This document shows, piece after piece, positions 24,572 to 34,024 of a stretch of DNA of 64,000 nt. Below the pieces are notes generated by a model, which saw nothing but the letters and a program-made list of their open reading frames with translations, ran no database searches and was not told where the DNA came from. The stretch comes from Hypericibacter adhaerens (GTDB taxonomy: Bacteria; Pseudomonadota; Alphaproteobacteria; Dongiales; Dongiaceae), in the NCBI RefSeq assembly GCF_008728835.1, contig NZ_CP042582.1, positions 5,687,001 to 5,751,000 on the forward strand. Reading direction: 5' to 3'. A program made the translations under genes and the position numbers. The first letter of the stretch is position 1. The number at the start of each line of letters is the position of its first letter.

Positions 24572-26506
24572 TCACGATGCCGCCTGGCCCGGAAGCTTGT
24601 GGCTCGCATAGGCGCCCTGCGGCCGGTATTCGGGCACCAACGCCGTCAGGGTCTCGATCAGGAGCCCGATCCGGCCGTCGCGGGCGGCGGCGGCCAGCCG
24701 CTCGATGCCGGCCTCGAGCTCGGGCAGCGAGGCGGCGCGGGGCTCGGCCTGCAGCACGCCCGCGACCGCCGTCGGGGCCGGGTTCTCGCCCGGCGCGAAC
24801 AGCGCCTCGGCCAGCTTCTCGCCGGGCCGAAGCCCGGTGATGGCGATGGCGATGTCGTGATCCGGCCGCCGGCCCGAGAGGCGGATCATCTGGCGCGCCA
24901 GATCGAGGATCCGCACCGGCCGGCCCATCTCCAGCACCAGTACCTTGCCGCGGGCGGGGCCGGCGAGCGCCGGGGCGGAGGCCTGGAGCACCAGCTCGAC
25001 CGCCTCCTCCGTCGTCATGAAGAAGCGCGTCATGGCGGGGTCGGTCACCGTGACCGGGCCGCCCTCGGCGATCTGCTTCTGGAACAGCGGCACCACCGAG
25101 CCCGAGGAGCCCAGCACATTGCCGAAGCGCACCGCGACGAAGCGCGTGGCGCCGGGGCCGGCGCTGCGGTCGAGCGCCTGGCAATAGCTTTCCGCGAGCT
25201 TCTTGGTGGCGCCGAGGATGCTCTCGGGCTCGACCGCCTTGTCGGTCGAGATCACCACCATCGCCGCGGCCCCGGCCTTGGTCGCGGCGGCCGCGAGATG
25301 GCGCGTGCCGAGGACGTTGGTCAGCACCGCCTCGTCGGGATGGCGCTCGCAGACCGGCACATGCTTCAAGGCCGCGGCATGGAACACGATCTCGGGCGCC
25401 GCCGACCCCACCGCGCGCTCGAGCCTTCCGCGCTCGCGCAGGTCGCAGAGCTGGGTCTCGATCGGCAGTCCCGGATGATGCGCCGCGAGCTCGGTCGCGA
25501 TCGCATGCAGCAGGGCCTCGGAATGATCGAGCAGCGTCAGGCGCGCGGGCGCCAGGGCCGCGATCTGGCGGCAGAGCTCGGCGCCGATCGAGCCGCCGGC
25601 GCCGGTGACGAGCAGCCGCCGGCCGGCGACGAGGCGCTCGACCGGGGTCCGGTCCAGCACGCGGCGCGGGCGCCCCAGCAGATCCTCGAGCGCGATCGCC
25701 CGGACCGCATAGCGTTCCGCCTCCATGCCGGGCTTGAGCTCGGTCAGGCGCGGCAGGCGGGCGAGGGTGAGGCCCTTGCCCTGGGCCAGATCGAGCAGCT
25801 GGGCGATGGCGGCGCCGTCGAGGCTCTCGTCCGTCAGGATCAGCCGCTGCAGCGGCTCGCCCCGGGCGATCAGGCGGTCGATCACCGGGCCGGCCTCGGC
25901 GAGACCGCCCCAGACCGGAATGCCCTGGATGCGCCGGCCGGCACGCCGGCCCGAGGGATCGAGCAGCCCCACCACGCGATAGGGGGCCGTCGTGCCGCGC
26001 GCCATGTCGCGCAGGAAGAGCTCGGCCGCGTCGCCGGCGCCGATCAGCAGCACGCTGGCGCGTCCGCCATGGTTGCGCTCGAGCAGGTGATCGAGGCCGC
26101 CATCCTTCCAGATGCGATAGGCGAAGCGCGGGGTGCCCAGCAGGAACAGCAGCAGGAAGCCGTTGATGACCAGCGTCGAGCGCGGCAGGCCCTCGAGCCG
26201 GTTGAACAGGAACAGGACGGGGATGAACAGCAGCAGCGTGATCAGCACCGCGCGGCCGATCTCGAGCATGTCGCGCAGCGAGGCATAGCGCCAGACGCCG
26301 CGATAGAATCCGCTGGCGACGAAGACGGCGACGGCGGTCGCGGTGAAGATCGCCGTGCCCTGCCAGAGATAGGGGGCGGTCTGCCAGGGGAAGGCGAGCG
26401 CGCCGAGGCGCAGGTAAAGCGCCAGCGGGAAGGAGACCGCCGCCATGATCGTGTCATGCAGCAGCGCGATCCCGGCCCGCCCGCCCAGATGCAGTCTCAG
26501 CGCCAT
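24572..26506 (-). CDS. Membrane nucleoside-diphosphate-sugar dehydratase/epimerase (CapD/PglF-like)
   Basis: This 644-aa protein has four membrane helices in its first 125 residues, a CoA-binding-like Rossmann segment (about 145-260, LLIGAGDAAELFLRDM) and a C-terminal extended SDR domain. The NAD motif is TGAGGSIGAEL near residue 300. The catalytic block STDKAVEP followed by LGATKKLAES is the Thr-Asp-Lys plus Lys arrangement of long-form 4,6-dehydratases such as PglF and WbpM, which act on UDP-GlcNAc. This would supply UDP-4-keto-6-deoxy-HexNAc for surface glycan. It lies between the polyprenyl-phosphate HexNAc-1-P transferase gene and purH on the same strand. Confidence 0.9.
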   Translation of the reverse strand: MALRLHLGGRAGIALLHDTIMAAVSFPLALYLRLGALAFPWQTAPYLWQGTAIFTATAVAVFVASGFYRGVWRYASLRDMLEIGRAVLITLLLFIPVLFLFNRLEGLPRSTLVINGFLLLFLLGTPRFAYRIWKDGGLDHLLERNHGGRASVLLIGAGDAAELFLRDMARGTTAPYRVVGLLDPSGRRAGRRIQGIPVWGGLAEAGPVIDRLIARGEPLQRLILTDESLDGAAIAQLLDLAQGKGLTLARLPRLTELKPGMEAERYAVRAIALEDLLGRPRRVLDRTPVERLVAGRRLLVTGAGGSIGAELCRQIAALAPARLTLLDHSEALLHAIATELAAHHPGLPIETQLCDLRERGRLERAVGSAAPEIVFHAAALKHVPVCERHPDEAVLTNVLGTRHLAAAATKAGAAAMVVISTDKAVEPESILGATKKLAESYCQALDRSAGPGATRFVAVRFGNVLGSSGSVVPLFQKQIAEGGPVTVTDPAMTRFFMTTEEAVELVLQASAPALAGPARGKVLVLEMGRPVRILDLARQMIRLSGRRPDHDIAIAITGLRPGEKLAEALFAPGENPAPTAVAGVLQAEPRAASLPELEAGIERLAAAARDGRIGLLIETLTALVPEYRPQGAYASHKLPGQAAS

Positions 26507-26611
26507 GAAAGGTCCGACTTGCTTCCCCCGGGATTCGGGGTCCCGTCACGCACTCTTAGCACAATCCGGCAGCCGGGGACCGGGGGCAGAGCTCGGGCGA
26601 GCAAGCCCCGC

Positions 26612-27649
26612 TCAATCTTCGGGCCCGGCTCCTTCGGTTTCGGGCGCTTGTGGTTTGGGCGGGTATTTCAGCTTGCGCAGCAAGAGCCAGACTGTCGCCG
26701 CGGCTCCCACCAGCCCGATCAGCTCCTGCTGGTCGCGTTCGGCCCCCAGCGCCAGCAGCGCCAGGGCGATATTGGCAATGAGCGCCAGCCCCGCCACGCG
26801 GGCATGACTGTGACCGAGCCGGATCGCGGCCGAGTTCGAATGCTCGGCATGGGCCTCGAGCAGGGGCGCGCGGCGCCAGGCCCGCCGGATCAGCGTCAAG
26901 GTGGTGTCGGCGAGGAACCAGGCCGGCAGGATCAGCGCCGCGGCCCAGGCGCCCTGGCTCGCCGCCCAGAGCAGCAGCCAGCCGATCAGGTAGCCCAGCG
27001 GGATGCTGCCGACATCGCCGAGGAAGATCTTGGCGGGCGGCTTGTTCCAGGCGAGGAAGCCCAGCGCCACGCCCGCGAGCGCCAACCCTTGCGCGGCCGT
27101 CAGCCCGACCCAGTCGTGATCGATCGCGATGGCGGCCAGCCCGAGACCGATGGTGAGGGCCTGGCCGCCCGCCACCGCGTCGCTGCCATCCATGAAATTG
27201 AACAGGTTGAGGAACCAGAGCCAGAGCAGCCCGCCCAGCGCCAGATCGAGCGGGCGCGGCAGCCAGCCCTGGAACAGCGGCGGCAGATCGGCCAGCGCCA
27301 GCAGGCCCAGAATCACCGCCACGGCCTGCACGCCCAGGCGCGGCAGCGGCGGCAAGCCGCGCAGATCGTCGATCCAGGAGGTGATCCCGACCAGAAGGGT
27401 GCCGATAAGGAGCGGCCATGGCAGGGGCTTCGCCGCGGGATCGATCGCCGGCAGGAAGAGCCAGAGGAGGGTGAGGATCGGCACCACCGCGAGGCCGGCG
27501 CCGCGGGGGATCGGCACGGCATGGACGCTGCGCTCGACCGGACGGTCCATGACCTGGAAGCGCAGCAACAGCCGCCGCGCCAGGCCGCAAAGCAGCAGGC
27601 TGGCGAGGAAACTCCCGGCGAAGAGCAGAGCCATGGCGGTGACGGTCAT
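26612..27649 (-). CDS. Polyprenyl-phosphate HexNAc-1-phosphate transferase (WecA/MraY superfamily)
   Basis: This 345-aa protein is almost entirely membrane helices (about 10-11). Conserved cytoplasmic motifs are DDLRGLPPLPRL (Mg-binding Asp pair), NFMDGSDAVAGGQ and FLGDVGSIPLGYLIG; the first periplasmic-side loop has DRPVERSVHAVPIPRGAG. These place it in glycosyltransferase family 4, which starts O-antigen, capsule or teichoic-like glycans by loading HexNAc-1-P onto undecaprenyl phosphate. The C-terminal HAEHSN motif replaces the HIHH of WecA. The gene is 105 bases upstream of the dehydratase and divergent from the UDP-HexNAc dehydrogenase. ATG 27633 is an alternative start. Confidence 0.9.
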   Translation of the reverse strand: MTVTAMALLFAGSFLASLLLCGLARRLLLRFQVMDRPVERSVHAVPIPRGAGLAVVPILTLLWLFLPAIDPAAKPLPWPLLIGTLLVGITSWIDDLRGLPPLPRLGVQAVAVILGLLALADLPPLFQGWLPRPLDLALGGLLWLWFLNLFNFMDGSDAVAGGQALTIGLGLAAIAIDHDWVGLTAAQGLALAGVALGFLAWNKPPAKIFLGDVGSIPLGYLIGWLLLWAASQGAWAAALILPAWFLADTTLTLIRRAWRRAPLLEAHAEHSNSAAIRLGHSHARVAGLALIANIALALLALGAERDQQELIGLVGAAATVWLLLRKLKYPPKPQAPETEGAGPED

Positions 27650-27765
27650 GCTGCCGCGCCTTATAGAGCATTTTGCGGGCCGGAGCAGGCCGTCGGCCGC
27701 TCGATTGACTTTCCCGGCCCCCTAGGGGAAAGAGGGGTCCCTTTGCCACCGGGAGCCTTCCCCGC

Positions 27766-29172
27766 ATGAACCTCGATCCCTCGCTGCCGAACGGCGCGCG
27801 TCCGCAGCCCGGCCCTGCCGCCGCGGCCGGCGCGCCTTCGCCCGGCGAGGCGATCGCCATCATCGGCCTGGGCTATGTCGGCCTGCCGCTGGCGGTGGCG
27901 CTCGCGCGCGGCCAGGAGAAGGCGGGCGAGGGGGGCTCGATCGTCGGCTTCGACATCAACCCCCAGCGCATCGAGCGGCTGCGCCGGGGCCTGGACCATA
28001 CCGGCGAGGTCGAGACCGCGGCGCTGCACGCGGCCCGGATCCATTACAGCGCCGACCCGGCCGATCTTCGCGACAAGGACGTCTATATCGTCACCGTGCC
28101 GACGCCGGTCGATGCCAGCAACAAGCCCGATCTGGGCGCGGTCGAGAAGGCTTGCGAGATCGTGGGCGCCGCGCTCAAGGCCTCGAATCCCCTGAAGCAG
28201 GGCCTGCCGGTGGTGGTGTTCGAGAGCACCGTCTATCCCGGCGTCACGGAAGATTTCTGCGCGCCCATCATCGCTCGGGTGTCGGGGCGCGAGGCGGGCG
28301 GCGGCTTCCTGATGGGCTACTCGCCCGAGCGCATCAATCCCGGCGACCGCACCCGCACGGTCGACCGCATCATGAAGATCGTGTCGGGCCAGACGCCGGC
28401 CGTGGCGAAGCGCCTCGAGCGGCTCTATGGCCAGGTCACCTCGGGCGGCATCTTCGTGGCGCGCGACATCCGCACCGCCGAGGCCGCGAAGGTGATCGAG
28501 AACGCGCAGCGCGACATCAACATCGCCTTCATCAACGAAGTGACGATGATCTTCGGCCGGCTCGGCCTCTCGGTCTATGACGTGCTCGAGGCCGCGCGCA
28601 CGAAATGGAACTTCCTCGATTTCCGCCCGGGTCTGGTGGGCGGGCACTGCATCGGCGTCGATCCCTTCTATCTCGCCCATTGCGCCGAGGCGCTGGGCCA
28701 TCATGCCGAGGTGATCCTCGCCGGCCGGCGCATCAATGACGGCATGGGCGATCACATCGCCGGGCGGATCGTCGACTTCCACGCGCAAGGCGAGCCGCGC
28801 GACGGCCGCCCGCGCACGCTGGTGCTGGGCCTCACCTTCAAGGAGAACCTGCCCGACCTGCGCAACTCGAAGGTGGTGGACCTGATCCAGGGCCTGCGCG
28901 CGCGCGGCCATCGGGTCGAGGTCCATGACGCGCGCGCCGATCCGGCCGAGGCGAAGGCGCTCTATGGCGAGACCCTGCGGCCCGGTCTGGCGCTCGGGCC
29001 CGGCGAAGCGCCGTTCGACTGCATCGTCGGCGCGGTCGCGCACGACGCCTACAAGGCGCTCGGGCCCGCCGATTTCGCGCGGCTGGTGCGTCCCGGCGGC
29101 CTCGTCGGCGATGTCAAAGCCATGTGGCGCGGCCGCCCGCTGCCCGAGGGATTGCGGCGGTGGGAACTCTGA
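27766..29172 (+). CDS. UDP-N-acetylhexosamine 6-dehydrogenase (TviB/WbpA-like)
   Basis: This 468-aa nucleotide-sugar dehydrogenase oxidises C6 of a UDP-HexNAc to a uronic acid with two NAD. The N-terminal Rossmann motif is IGLGYVGLPLAVALA near residue 32, the catalytic region shows FESTVYPGVTEDF, and the active-site cysteine is in GGHCIGVDPFYL near residue 290. The C-terminal NAD-binding domain starts near GLTFKENLPDLRNSKV. The TKWNFLDFRPGLVGG stretch is typical of the TviB/WbpA/VipA branch rather than UDP-glucose dehydrogenase. The first 28 residues are Pro/Ala-rich and probably disordered. It is divergent from the transferase gene across 116 bases, forming a small glycan-precursor cluster. 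Confidence 0.92.
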   Translation: MNLDPSLPNGARPQPGPAAAAGAPSPGEAIAIIGLGYVGLPLAVALARGQEKAGEGGSIVGFDINPQRIERLRRGLDHTGEVETAALHAARIHYSADPADLRDKDVYIVTVPTPVDASNKPDLGAVEKACEIVGAALKASNPLKQGLPVVVFESTVYPGVTEDFCAPIIARVSGREAGGGFLMGYSPERINPGDRTRTVDRIMKIVSGQTPAVAKRLERLYGQVTSGGIFVARDIRTAEAAKVIENAQRDINIAFINEVTMIFGRLGLSVYDVLEAARTKWNFLDFRPGLVGGHCIGVDPFYLAHCAEALGHHAEVILAGRRINDGMGDHIAGRIVDFHAQGEPRDGRPRTLVLGLTFKENLPDLRNSKVVDLIQGLRARGHRVEVHDARADPAEAKALYGETLRPGLALGPGEAPFDCIVGAVAHDAYKALGPADFARLVRPGGLVGDVKAMWRGRPLPEGLRRWEL

Positions 29173-29359
29173 GACTCTTTCCTCTCCGCCCGCGACCCTC
29201 CTACGCGCCTTGCGCTACGGAGGGCAAGGCGGGAAGCGAGCTGGGCCTGTCCTCCGAAGCCCAGAGGGCGAAGGAGGAAGAGGTGGGCCTCTTTCTGCGA
29301 CAGCACCCTCACCCAGCTCCGGCTAAGGCTCGACTTCGCCTCGCCTAAGCCTGCGCAAC

Positions 29360-29385
29360 CCTCCCCCTCATGCGTGAGGGGGAGG
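29360..29385. repeat. GC-rich hairpin, 11-bp perfect stem
   Basis: CCTCCCCCTCA and TGAGGGGGAGG pair perfectly around a TGCG loop. The sequence resembles one terminal hairpin of the MITE-like elements at 22.76, 40.32 and 53.60 kb, but no partner copy is found within 300 bases. It lies between convergent genes and may serve as terminator for the dehydrogenase gene. Confidence 0.6.
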
Positions 29386-29398
29386 ATGAAGAGAAGAA

Positions 29399-29430
29399 GG
29401 GGCGCCCCCTCTGGGCCGAGAGGGCGCCCC
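29399..29430 (-). terminator. Rho-independent terminator of chemoreceptor 1
   Basis: GGGGCGCCC (29399-29407) pairs with GGGCGCCCC (29422-29430), extended by CTCT/AGAG. On the minus strand it is followed by a TTCTTCTCTTC stretch. The same nine-base stem recurs after the neighbouring chemoreceptor gene. Confidence 0.75.
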
Positions 29431-29458
29431 GGTCTCGCGCGGTCCGATCCGGAACGGA

Positions 29459-31480
29459 TCAGGCGGCGCGGATGGTCGCGATGAACTTGTCGACCTGGCT
29501 CTGCAGCTCGACCGACTGCTTGCCCAGCTCCTCGGCCGCACCCAGGACCTGGGTGGCGGCACTGCCGGTCTCGCCGGCGGCGCGGGTGACGCCGCCGATA
29601 TTGCTCGAGACCTCGGCCGTGCCCTGCGAAGCCTGCTGGACGTTGCGCGAGATCTCCTGGGTCGCCGCACCCTGCTCCTCGACCGCCGAGGCGACGGTCG
29701 TGGTGACGGAGTTGATGCGCTGGATGATCTCGGCGATGCTGCCCATGGCCGACACCGACTCGCTGGTGGCGTTCTGGATCGCGGAGATCTGCGCCGAGAT
29801 TTCCTCGGTCGCTTTCGCCGTCTGCGTCGCCAGGCTCTTCACCTCCGACGCCACCACCGCGAAGCCCTTACCCGCCTCGCCCGCGCGCGCCGCCTCGATG
29901 GTGGCGTTGAGAGCGAGAAGGTTGGTCTGGCCGGCGATGTCGCTGATGAGGCTGACGACCTGGCCGATCTTCTCGGCCGCGTCCGCCAGGCCCTTCACCG
30001 TCGTGTTGGTCTTCTCCACATGCTCGACCGCGTTCTGCGCGATCTGCGAGGAGGTCGTCATCTGCTGGCTGATCTCGCGGATCGAGGCCGACAGCTCCTC
30101 GGAGGCCGACGCCACCGTCTGCACGTTGGTCGAGGCCTGCTCGGAGGCCGCGGCCACCGCGGTCGACTGGCGGCTGGTCTCCTCGGCGGTCGCGGTCATG
30201 GTCTGGGCCGAGGACTGCAGCTCGGTCGCAGCCGACGACACCGAATTCACCACGCCCTTGACCGAAGCCTCGAACTCGTCGGCCATCTTGTTCAGCATGA
30301 CCTTCTTGTCCGCTTCGGCCTTGCGCTTCAGCTCCTCCTGCTCGGCGGCGAGCTGATCGGCACGGATCATGTTCTCCTTGAAGACCTGCACGGTCTTCGC
30401 CATCTGGCCGACCTCGTCGCCGCGATCCTTGGCCGGGATCTCGATCGTCTTGTCGCCGCCGGCGAGCGATTCCATCGCCTTGGTCATGGCGACCACGGGC
30501 TTGGAGATGCTGCGGGCGGTGAAGAAGGCGATGAAGAGGCCGAACAGCACGGCGATGCCGGAGACGATCGCCGCCGTCCAGCGCACCTGCTTCATCGAGG
30601 CCGTGGCGCGCGGGCCGATTTCGTCCTGCACCTTCTTGCTCGCCGCGACGATGCCGTCGAGATTGTCGAACATGCTGGGCCCGAGCTTGTTGAGCGAATC
30701 GATGACGCCATTGCGCGTCACGATCCGGTCATGCAGCTTGGTGAAGGCGGCCAGATACTCATCGGCGCTCTTGGCGACCTCCTCGCCGAGCGAACGGCGC
30801 GAGGCGTCGCTCGATGCGCGCATAGTCTCCTCGAGCTTCCCCTTCATGTTCGCGATCTGCTTGGTGGTATCGTCGGCCTGCGTCTCCAGGTTCTCCCGGA
30901 GGAACTTGACCGCATTCAACCGCGCCTGCAGCAGCCAGCGACGCGCCGAAGCGGCGTCCGCAGCCTCCGCCGAGCTTCCGTCCGCTTCGGCTCCGTCCGC
31001 GATCTTGGTGAGCTTCTCCTCGAGATCGGGCCCGATCTCGTTCATGACCTGGAACGACTCGTTTGCCTCGGTCTGGAGCGTGACCACCTTCTCGAAAGCG
31101 CCGCGATAGTCCTTGAGCTCGGTCTGGATGCTGTCCAGCGCCCCCAGGTTCTCGTCATGGGCGCCGAAGAGATTCCGGATGTCCTCGAGCTTGGCCGGGA
31201 TGCCGTCGACGGTGTCGATCACCGCCTTGGCCGAATCCTGGCTGCTGGAGAGGATGAAGTCCTTGACGTTGAGGCGCGCGACCAGGAGGTCCGATTCGAT
31301 GACGCTGGCGGAAACCGTGATCCGCGCGCGGGCGCGGTACTCCGCGAAGTCCGAGCTGGCGCTGCCGAAGCCGATGAAGCTGACGGTGCCGACGACCATC
31401 AGCAATACGAGAATGATACCGACGCCGATTGCCAGTCTTGTGCCGATCTTGAGATTCGATATGTGTGCAAAGCGAAACAT
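29459..31480 (-). CDS. Methyl-accepting chemotaxis protein with helical bimodular sensor domain (1)
   Basis: This 673-aa chemoreceptor has TM1 at about 14-36, a 260-residue periplasmic helical domain, TM2 at 301-322, HAMP at 322-375 and a methyl-accepting signalling domain to about 660. The sensor region contains an internal repeat, [12 protein letters not shown] at 66-77 and [12 protein letters not shown] at 183-194, which fits the HBM fold used by receptors for organic acids. The signalling tip is [18 protein letters not shown]. There is no C-terminal NWETF-type tether. It sits downstream of a paralogue on the same strand; no che genes are in the window. Confidence 0.93.
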   Translation of the reverse strand: MFRFAHISNLKIGTRLAIGVGIILVLLMVVGTVSFIGFGSASSDFAEYRARARITVSASVIESDLLVARLNVKDFILSSSQDSAKAVIDTVDGIPAKLEDIRNLFGAHDENLGALDSIQTELKDYRGAFEKVVTLQTEANESFQVMNEIGPDLEEKLTKIADGAEADGSSAEAADAASARRWLLQARLNAVKFLRENLETQADDTTKQIANMKGKLEETMRASSDASRRSLGEEVAKSADEYLAAFTKLHDRIVTRNGVIDSLNKLGPSMFDNLDGIVAASKKVQDEIGPRATASMKQVRWTAAIVSGIAVLFGLFIAFFTARSISKPVVAMTKAMESLAGGDKTIEIPAKDRGDEVGQMAKTVQVFKENMIRADQLAAEQEELKRKAEADKKVMLNKMADEFEASVKGVVNSVSSAATELQSSAQTMTATAEETSRQSTAVAAASEQASTNVQTVASASEELSASIREISQQMTTSSQIAQNAVEHVEKTNTTVKGLADAAEKIGQVVSLISDIAGQTNLLALNATIEAARAGEAGKGFAVVASEVKSLATQTAKATEEISAQISAIQNATSESVSAMGSIAEIIQRINSVTTTVASAVEEQGAATQEISRNVQQASQGTAEVSSNIGGVTRAAGETGSAATQVLGAAEELGKQSVELQSQVDKFIATIRAA

Positions 31481-31703
31481 GATGCTTGTCCTTCGGAACG
31501 AGTGACGTTCGCCCGATCCCCCGCGCGAACATGGACAAGCTGTAATGACAAGTCCTGAACAAAACCCTGATTTGACAACCCGGAAAAACGGCCAGCGCCG
31601 CTATCGGAAGATGTAGGCTTGCCGGGTCGCTCGCGAAGGTTGCGGGTTCGCGATCGCCGTCGCGCGGGCAAGCGCCGTCCGTTACGGAATCCCTAAAAAA
31701 GAA

Positions 31704-31735
31704 GGGGCGCCCCCCGCGGGGACGAAGGGCGCCCC
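31704..31735 (-). terminator. Rho-independent terminator of chemoreceptor 2
   Basis: GGGGCGCCC (31704-31712) pairs with GGGCGCCCC (31727-31735). On the minus strand it is followed by TTCTTTTTTAGG (31692-31703), a clear U-tract. It separates the two tandem chemoreceptor genes, so they are likely transcribed independently. Confidence 0.85.
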
Positions 31736-31761
31736 AGCCTCCTGCCGCCGACCCCCTAAGA

Positions 31762-33786
31762 TCAGGCGGCGCGGATGGTGCCGATGAACTCGTCGACCTC
31801 GCGCTGCAGCCGCACCGACTGCTTGCCCAGCTCCGCCGCGGCGGTCAGGACCTGGCCCGCCGCCTTGCCGGTCTCGCCGGCCGCGAGCGTGACCCCGGCG
31901 ATGTTGCTCGAGACCTCGGTCGTGCCGACCGAGGCCTGCTGCACATTGCGCGAGATCTCCTGGGTCGCCGCACCCTGCTCCTCGACCGCGGAGGCGACGG
32001 TGGCCGTGACGGCGTTGATGCGCTGCATCACCTCGGCGATGCTGTTCATGGCCGCGACCGACTGGCCGGTCGCGGTCTGGATGGCGGCGATCTGGCCGCC
32101 GATCTCCTCGGTGGCCTTCGCCGTCTGGGTCGCCAGCGACTTGACCTCGGAGGCGACCACGGCGAAGCCCTTGCCGGCCTCGCCCGCGCGCGCCGCCTCG
32201 ATCGTGGCGTTGAGCGCCAGGAGATTGGTCTGGCTGGCGATCTCATTGATGAGACCCACCACCTGGCCGATCCGCTCGGCCGCCTCGGCCAGGCCCTTCA
32301 CGGTCTGGTTGGTGCGCTCGACATTGTCGACGGCCTCGCGCGCGATCTGCGAGGAGTTCGTCATCTGCTGGCTGATCTCGCGGATCGAGGCCGTGAGCTC
32401 TTCCGATGCCGACGCCACCGTCTGCACGTTGGTCGAGGCCTCCTCGGAGGCGGCCGCGACCGCGGTCGACTGCCGGTTGGTCTGCTCGGCCGTGGCGCTC
32501 ATGCTCTGGGCCGAGGACTGCAGCTCGGTGGCCGCGGACGAGACCGCCTCCACCACGCCCTTGACCGAGGCTTCGAAGGAATCCGCCATCTGGTTGAGCA
32601 TGGCCTTCTTGTCGGCTTCGGCCTTGCGCTTCAGCTCCTCCTGCTCGGCGGCGAGCTGATCGGCGCGGATCATGCTCTCCTTGAAGACCTGCACGGTCTT
32701 GGCCATCTGCCCGACCTCGTCGGCGCGCTCCCGGCCCGGTATCTCGATCGTCTTGTTGCCGCCGGCGAGCGATTCCATCGCCTTGGTCATGCCGACCACG
32801 GGCCTGGTGATGCTGCGGGCGGTGAAGAAGGCGATCAGCAGGCCCGCCACCACGGCGACGATCGAAAGCGTCACGGCCGTCCAGCGCGTGTCCTTCATCT
32901 CCTCGGTGGTCTGCGGCCCCAGCTCCTCCTCGACCGTCTGGTTCTCGGTGATGGTCTCGTCCAGCTTCTTGCGCATGTCCGGCGCGATCTTCTGAAGCTT
33001 GTCCGAGACGATCTCGTTGCGCGCCTCGATATCGGCCTGCTCGGCGTCGAACGCGTCGGCGAAGGCCTTGATGCCGCCCGCGACCTCGTCGGCGTCGCTC
33101 TGCAGCTTGACGTCATGGATCAGGGCGCGCAGCTCCTGCGCCTGGCCGACCACCGCCTGCAGCTCGGCCTTGGCCGATTTCGCAAGGGCGGGATCGTTGC
33201 TGCCGAGATACTTGGCGACGTCGAGGCGGGCCACCAGCAGATGATTGATCGCCTCGCCGGCCTTGTCGGTCGCATCCGCCTCGCCGCTGCTGGCGGCCGC
33301 GTTCATGATGGCGGTCAGGTCGGAATCGACCTTGGCCTCCGCGTCGTTCAGCCGGTCCAGGAGCCCGTCGGACTGCTTGCTCAGCGTCACGATCTGCTCG
33401 AAGCCCTGCATATAGTCCTTCATCGCGGATTCGATCGAGCCGATGTTCTGCCGCTCGGCGTCCGTGTCGTTGAAGAGCGCGATCGAGCCCTCGATCGCCT
33501 TCAAGGTCTCGTCGCTGGCCTCGCGCGCCGCCGTCAGGTCGGCGTCGTTGTCGTCGCCGATGAAGTTCGTGACGGCGATGTTGGTGCGCAGCAGATCGGT
33601 CTCGATGGCGCAGGCCGCGACCGTCTGATGGGCCGCGGACTGGTATTCCTGGAACTTGCCGTTGGCGCTGCCGAGCGACACGAAGCTGATGGCGCCGACG
33701 GCGGAAAGGAGCACGAGGATGACGCTGATGCCGAGCGCCAGCCTGGTGCCGATCTTGAGATTCGAGAAACGCAGTGATTGAGACAT
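31762..33786 (-). CDS. Methyl-accepting chemotaxis protein with helical bimodular sensor domain (2)
   Basis: This 674-aa protein is a paralogue of the receptor encoded just downstream, with the same layout: TM1 near 14-36, periplasmic helical sensor, TM2 near 300-322, HAMP and the signalling domain. The HAMP and signalling parts are nearly identical between the two, while the sensors have diverged strongly; the bimodular motifs here are [12 protein letters not shown] and [12 protein letters not shown]. The C-terminus [10 protein letters not shown] matches [10 protein letters not shown] of the paralogue. This pattern indicates tandem duplication followed by change of ligand specificity. Ligands are unknown. 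Confidence 0.93.
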   Translation of the reverse strand: MSQSLRFSNLKIGTRLALGISVILVLLSAVGAISFVSLGSANGKFQEYQSAAHQTVAACAIETDLLRTNIAVTNFIGDDNDADLTAAREASDETLKAIEGSIALFNDTDAERQNIGSIESAMKDYMQGFEQIVTLSKQSDGLLDRLNDAEAKVDSDLTAIMNAAASSGEADATDKAGEAINHLLVARLDVAKYLGSNDPALAKSAKAELQAVVGQAQELRALIHDVKLQSDADEVAGGIKAFADAFDAEQADIEARNEIVSDKLQKIAPDMRKKLDETITENQTVEEELGPQTTEEMKDTRWTAVTLSIVAVVAGLLIAFFTARSITRPVVGMTKAMESLAGGNKTIEIPGRERADEVGQMAKTVQVFKESMIRADQLAAEQEELKRKAEADKKAMLNQMADSFEASVKGVVEAVSSAATELQSSAQSMSATAEQTNRQSTAVAAASEEASTNVQTVASASEELTASIREISQQMTNSSQIAREAVDNVERTNQTVKGLAEAAERIGQVVGLINEIASQTNLLALNATIEAARAGEAGKGFAVVASEVKSLATQTAKATEEIGGQIAAIQTATGQSVAAMNSIAEVMQRINAVTATVASAVEEQGAATQEISRNVQQASVGTTEVSSNIAGVTLAAGETGKAAGQVLTAAAELGKQSVRLQREVDEFIGTIRAA

Positions 33787-34024
33787 AACGGCCCCCGCCG
33801 ATAAATGAACGAACCTTTCGCGATGAAAGGAACTGCCCCAGATGAAAAGAGCGGGGTGCTGAACGAGGAATTACTCGGTCAATATTTGTAATATGAAAAG
33901 TTCGTAATGCGGGCCCCGGCCTCGTCGCGGCAAATTCGGGCCACCACCCAAAGACGAGAATCCACCGGCGTCTTCACCGAAGGGCATAAGCCGTTCGGAT
34001 GATGCGCGCGGCAAACGCCGCGGA

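Noticed and set aside
24599-27769. Plus-strand open frame of over 1000 codons opposite the capD-like and wecA-like genes
   Set aside because: Its translation is Arg/Gln/Ala/Gly-rich with no domain motifs, and both opposite-strand genes have clear catalytic motifs. It is an antisense shadow caused by high GC.
29173-29350. Short repetitive stretch with GGAGGGCAAGGCGGGAAG and AGAGGGCGAAGGAGGAAG
   Set aside because: Loose internal similarity and no clean inverted or direct repeat unit; looks like degenerate dispersed-repeat remains but cannot be delimited.
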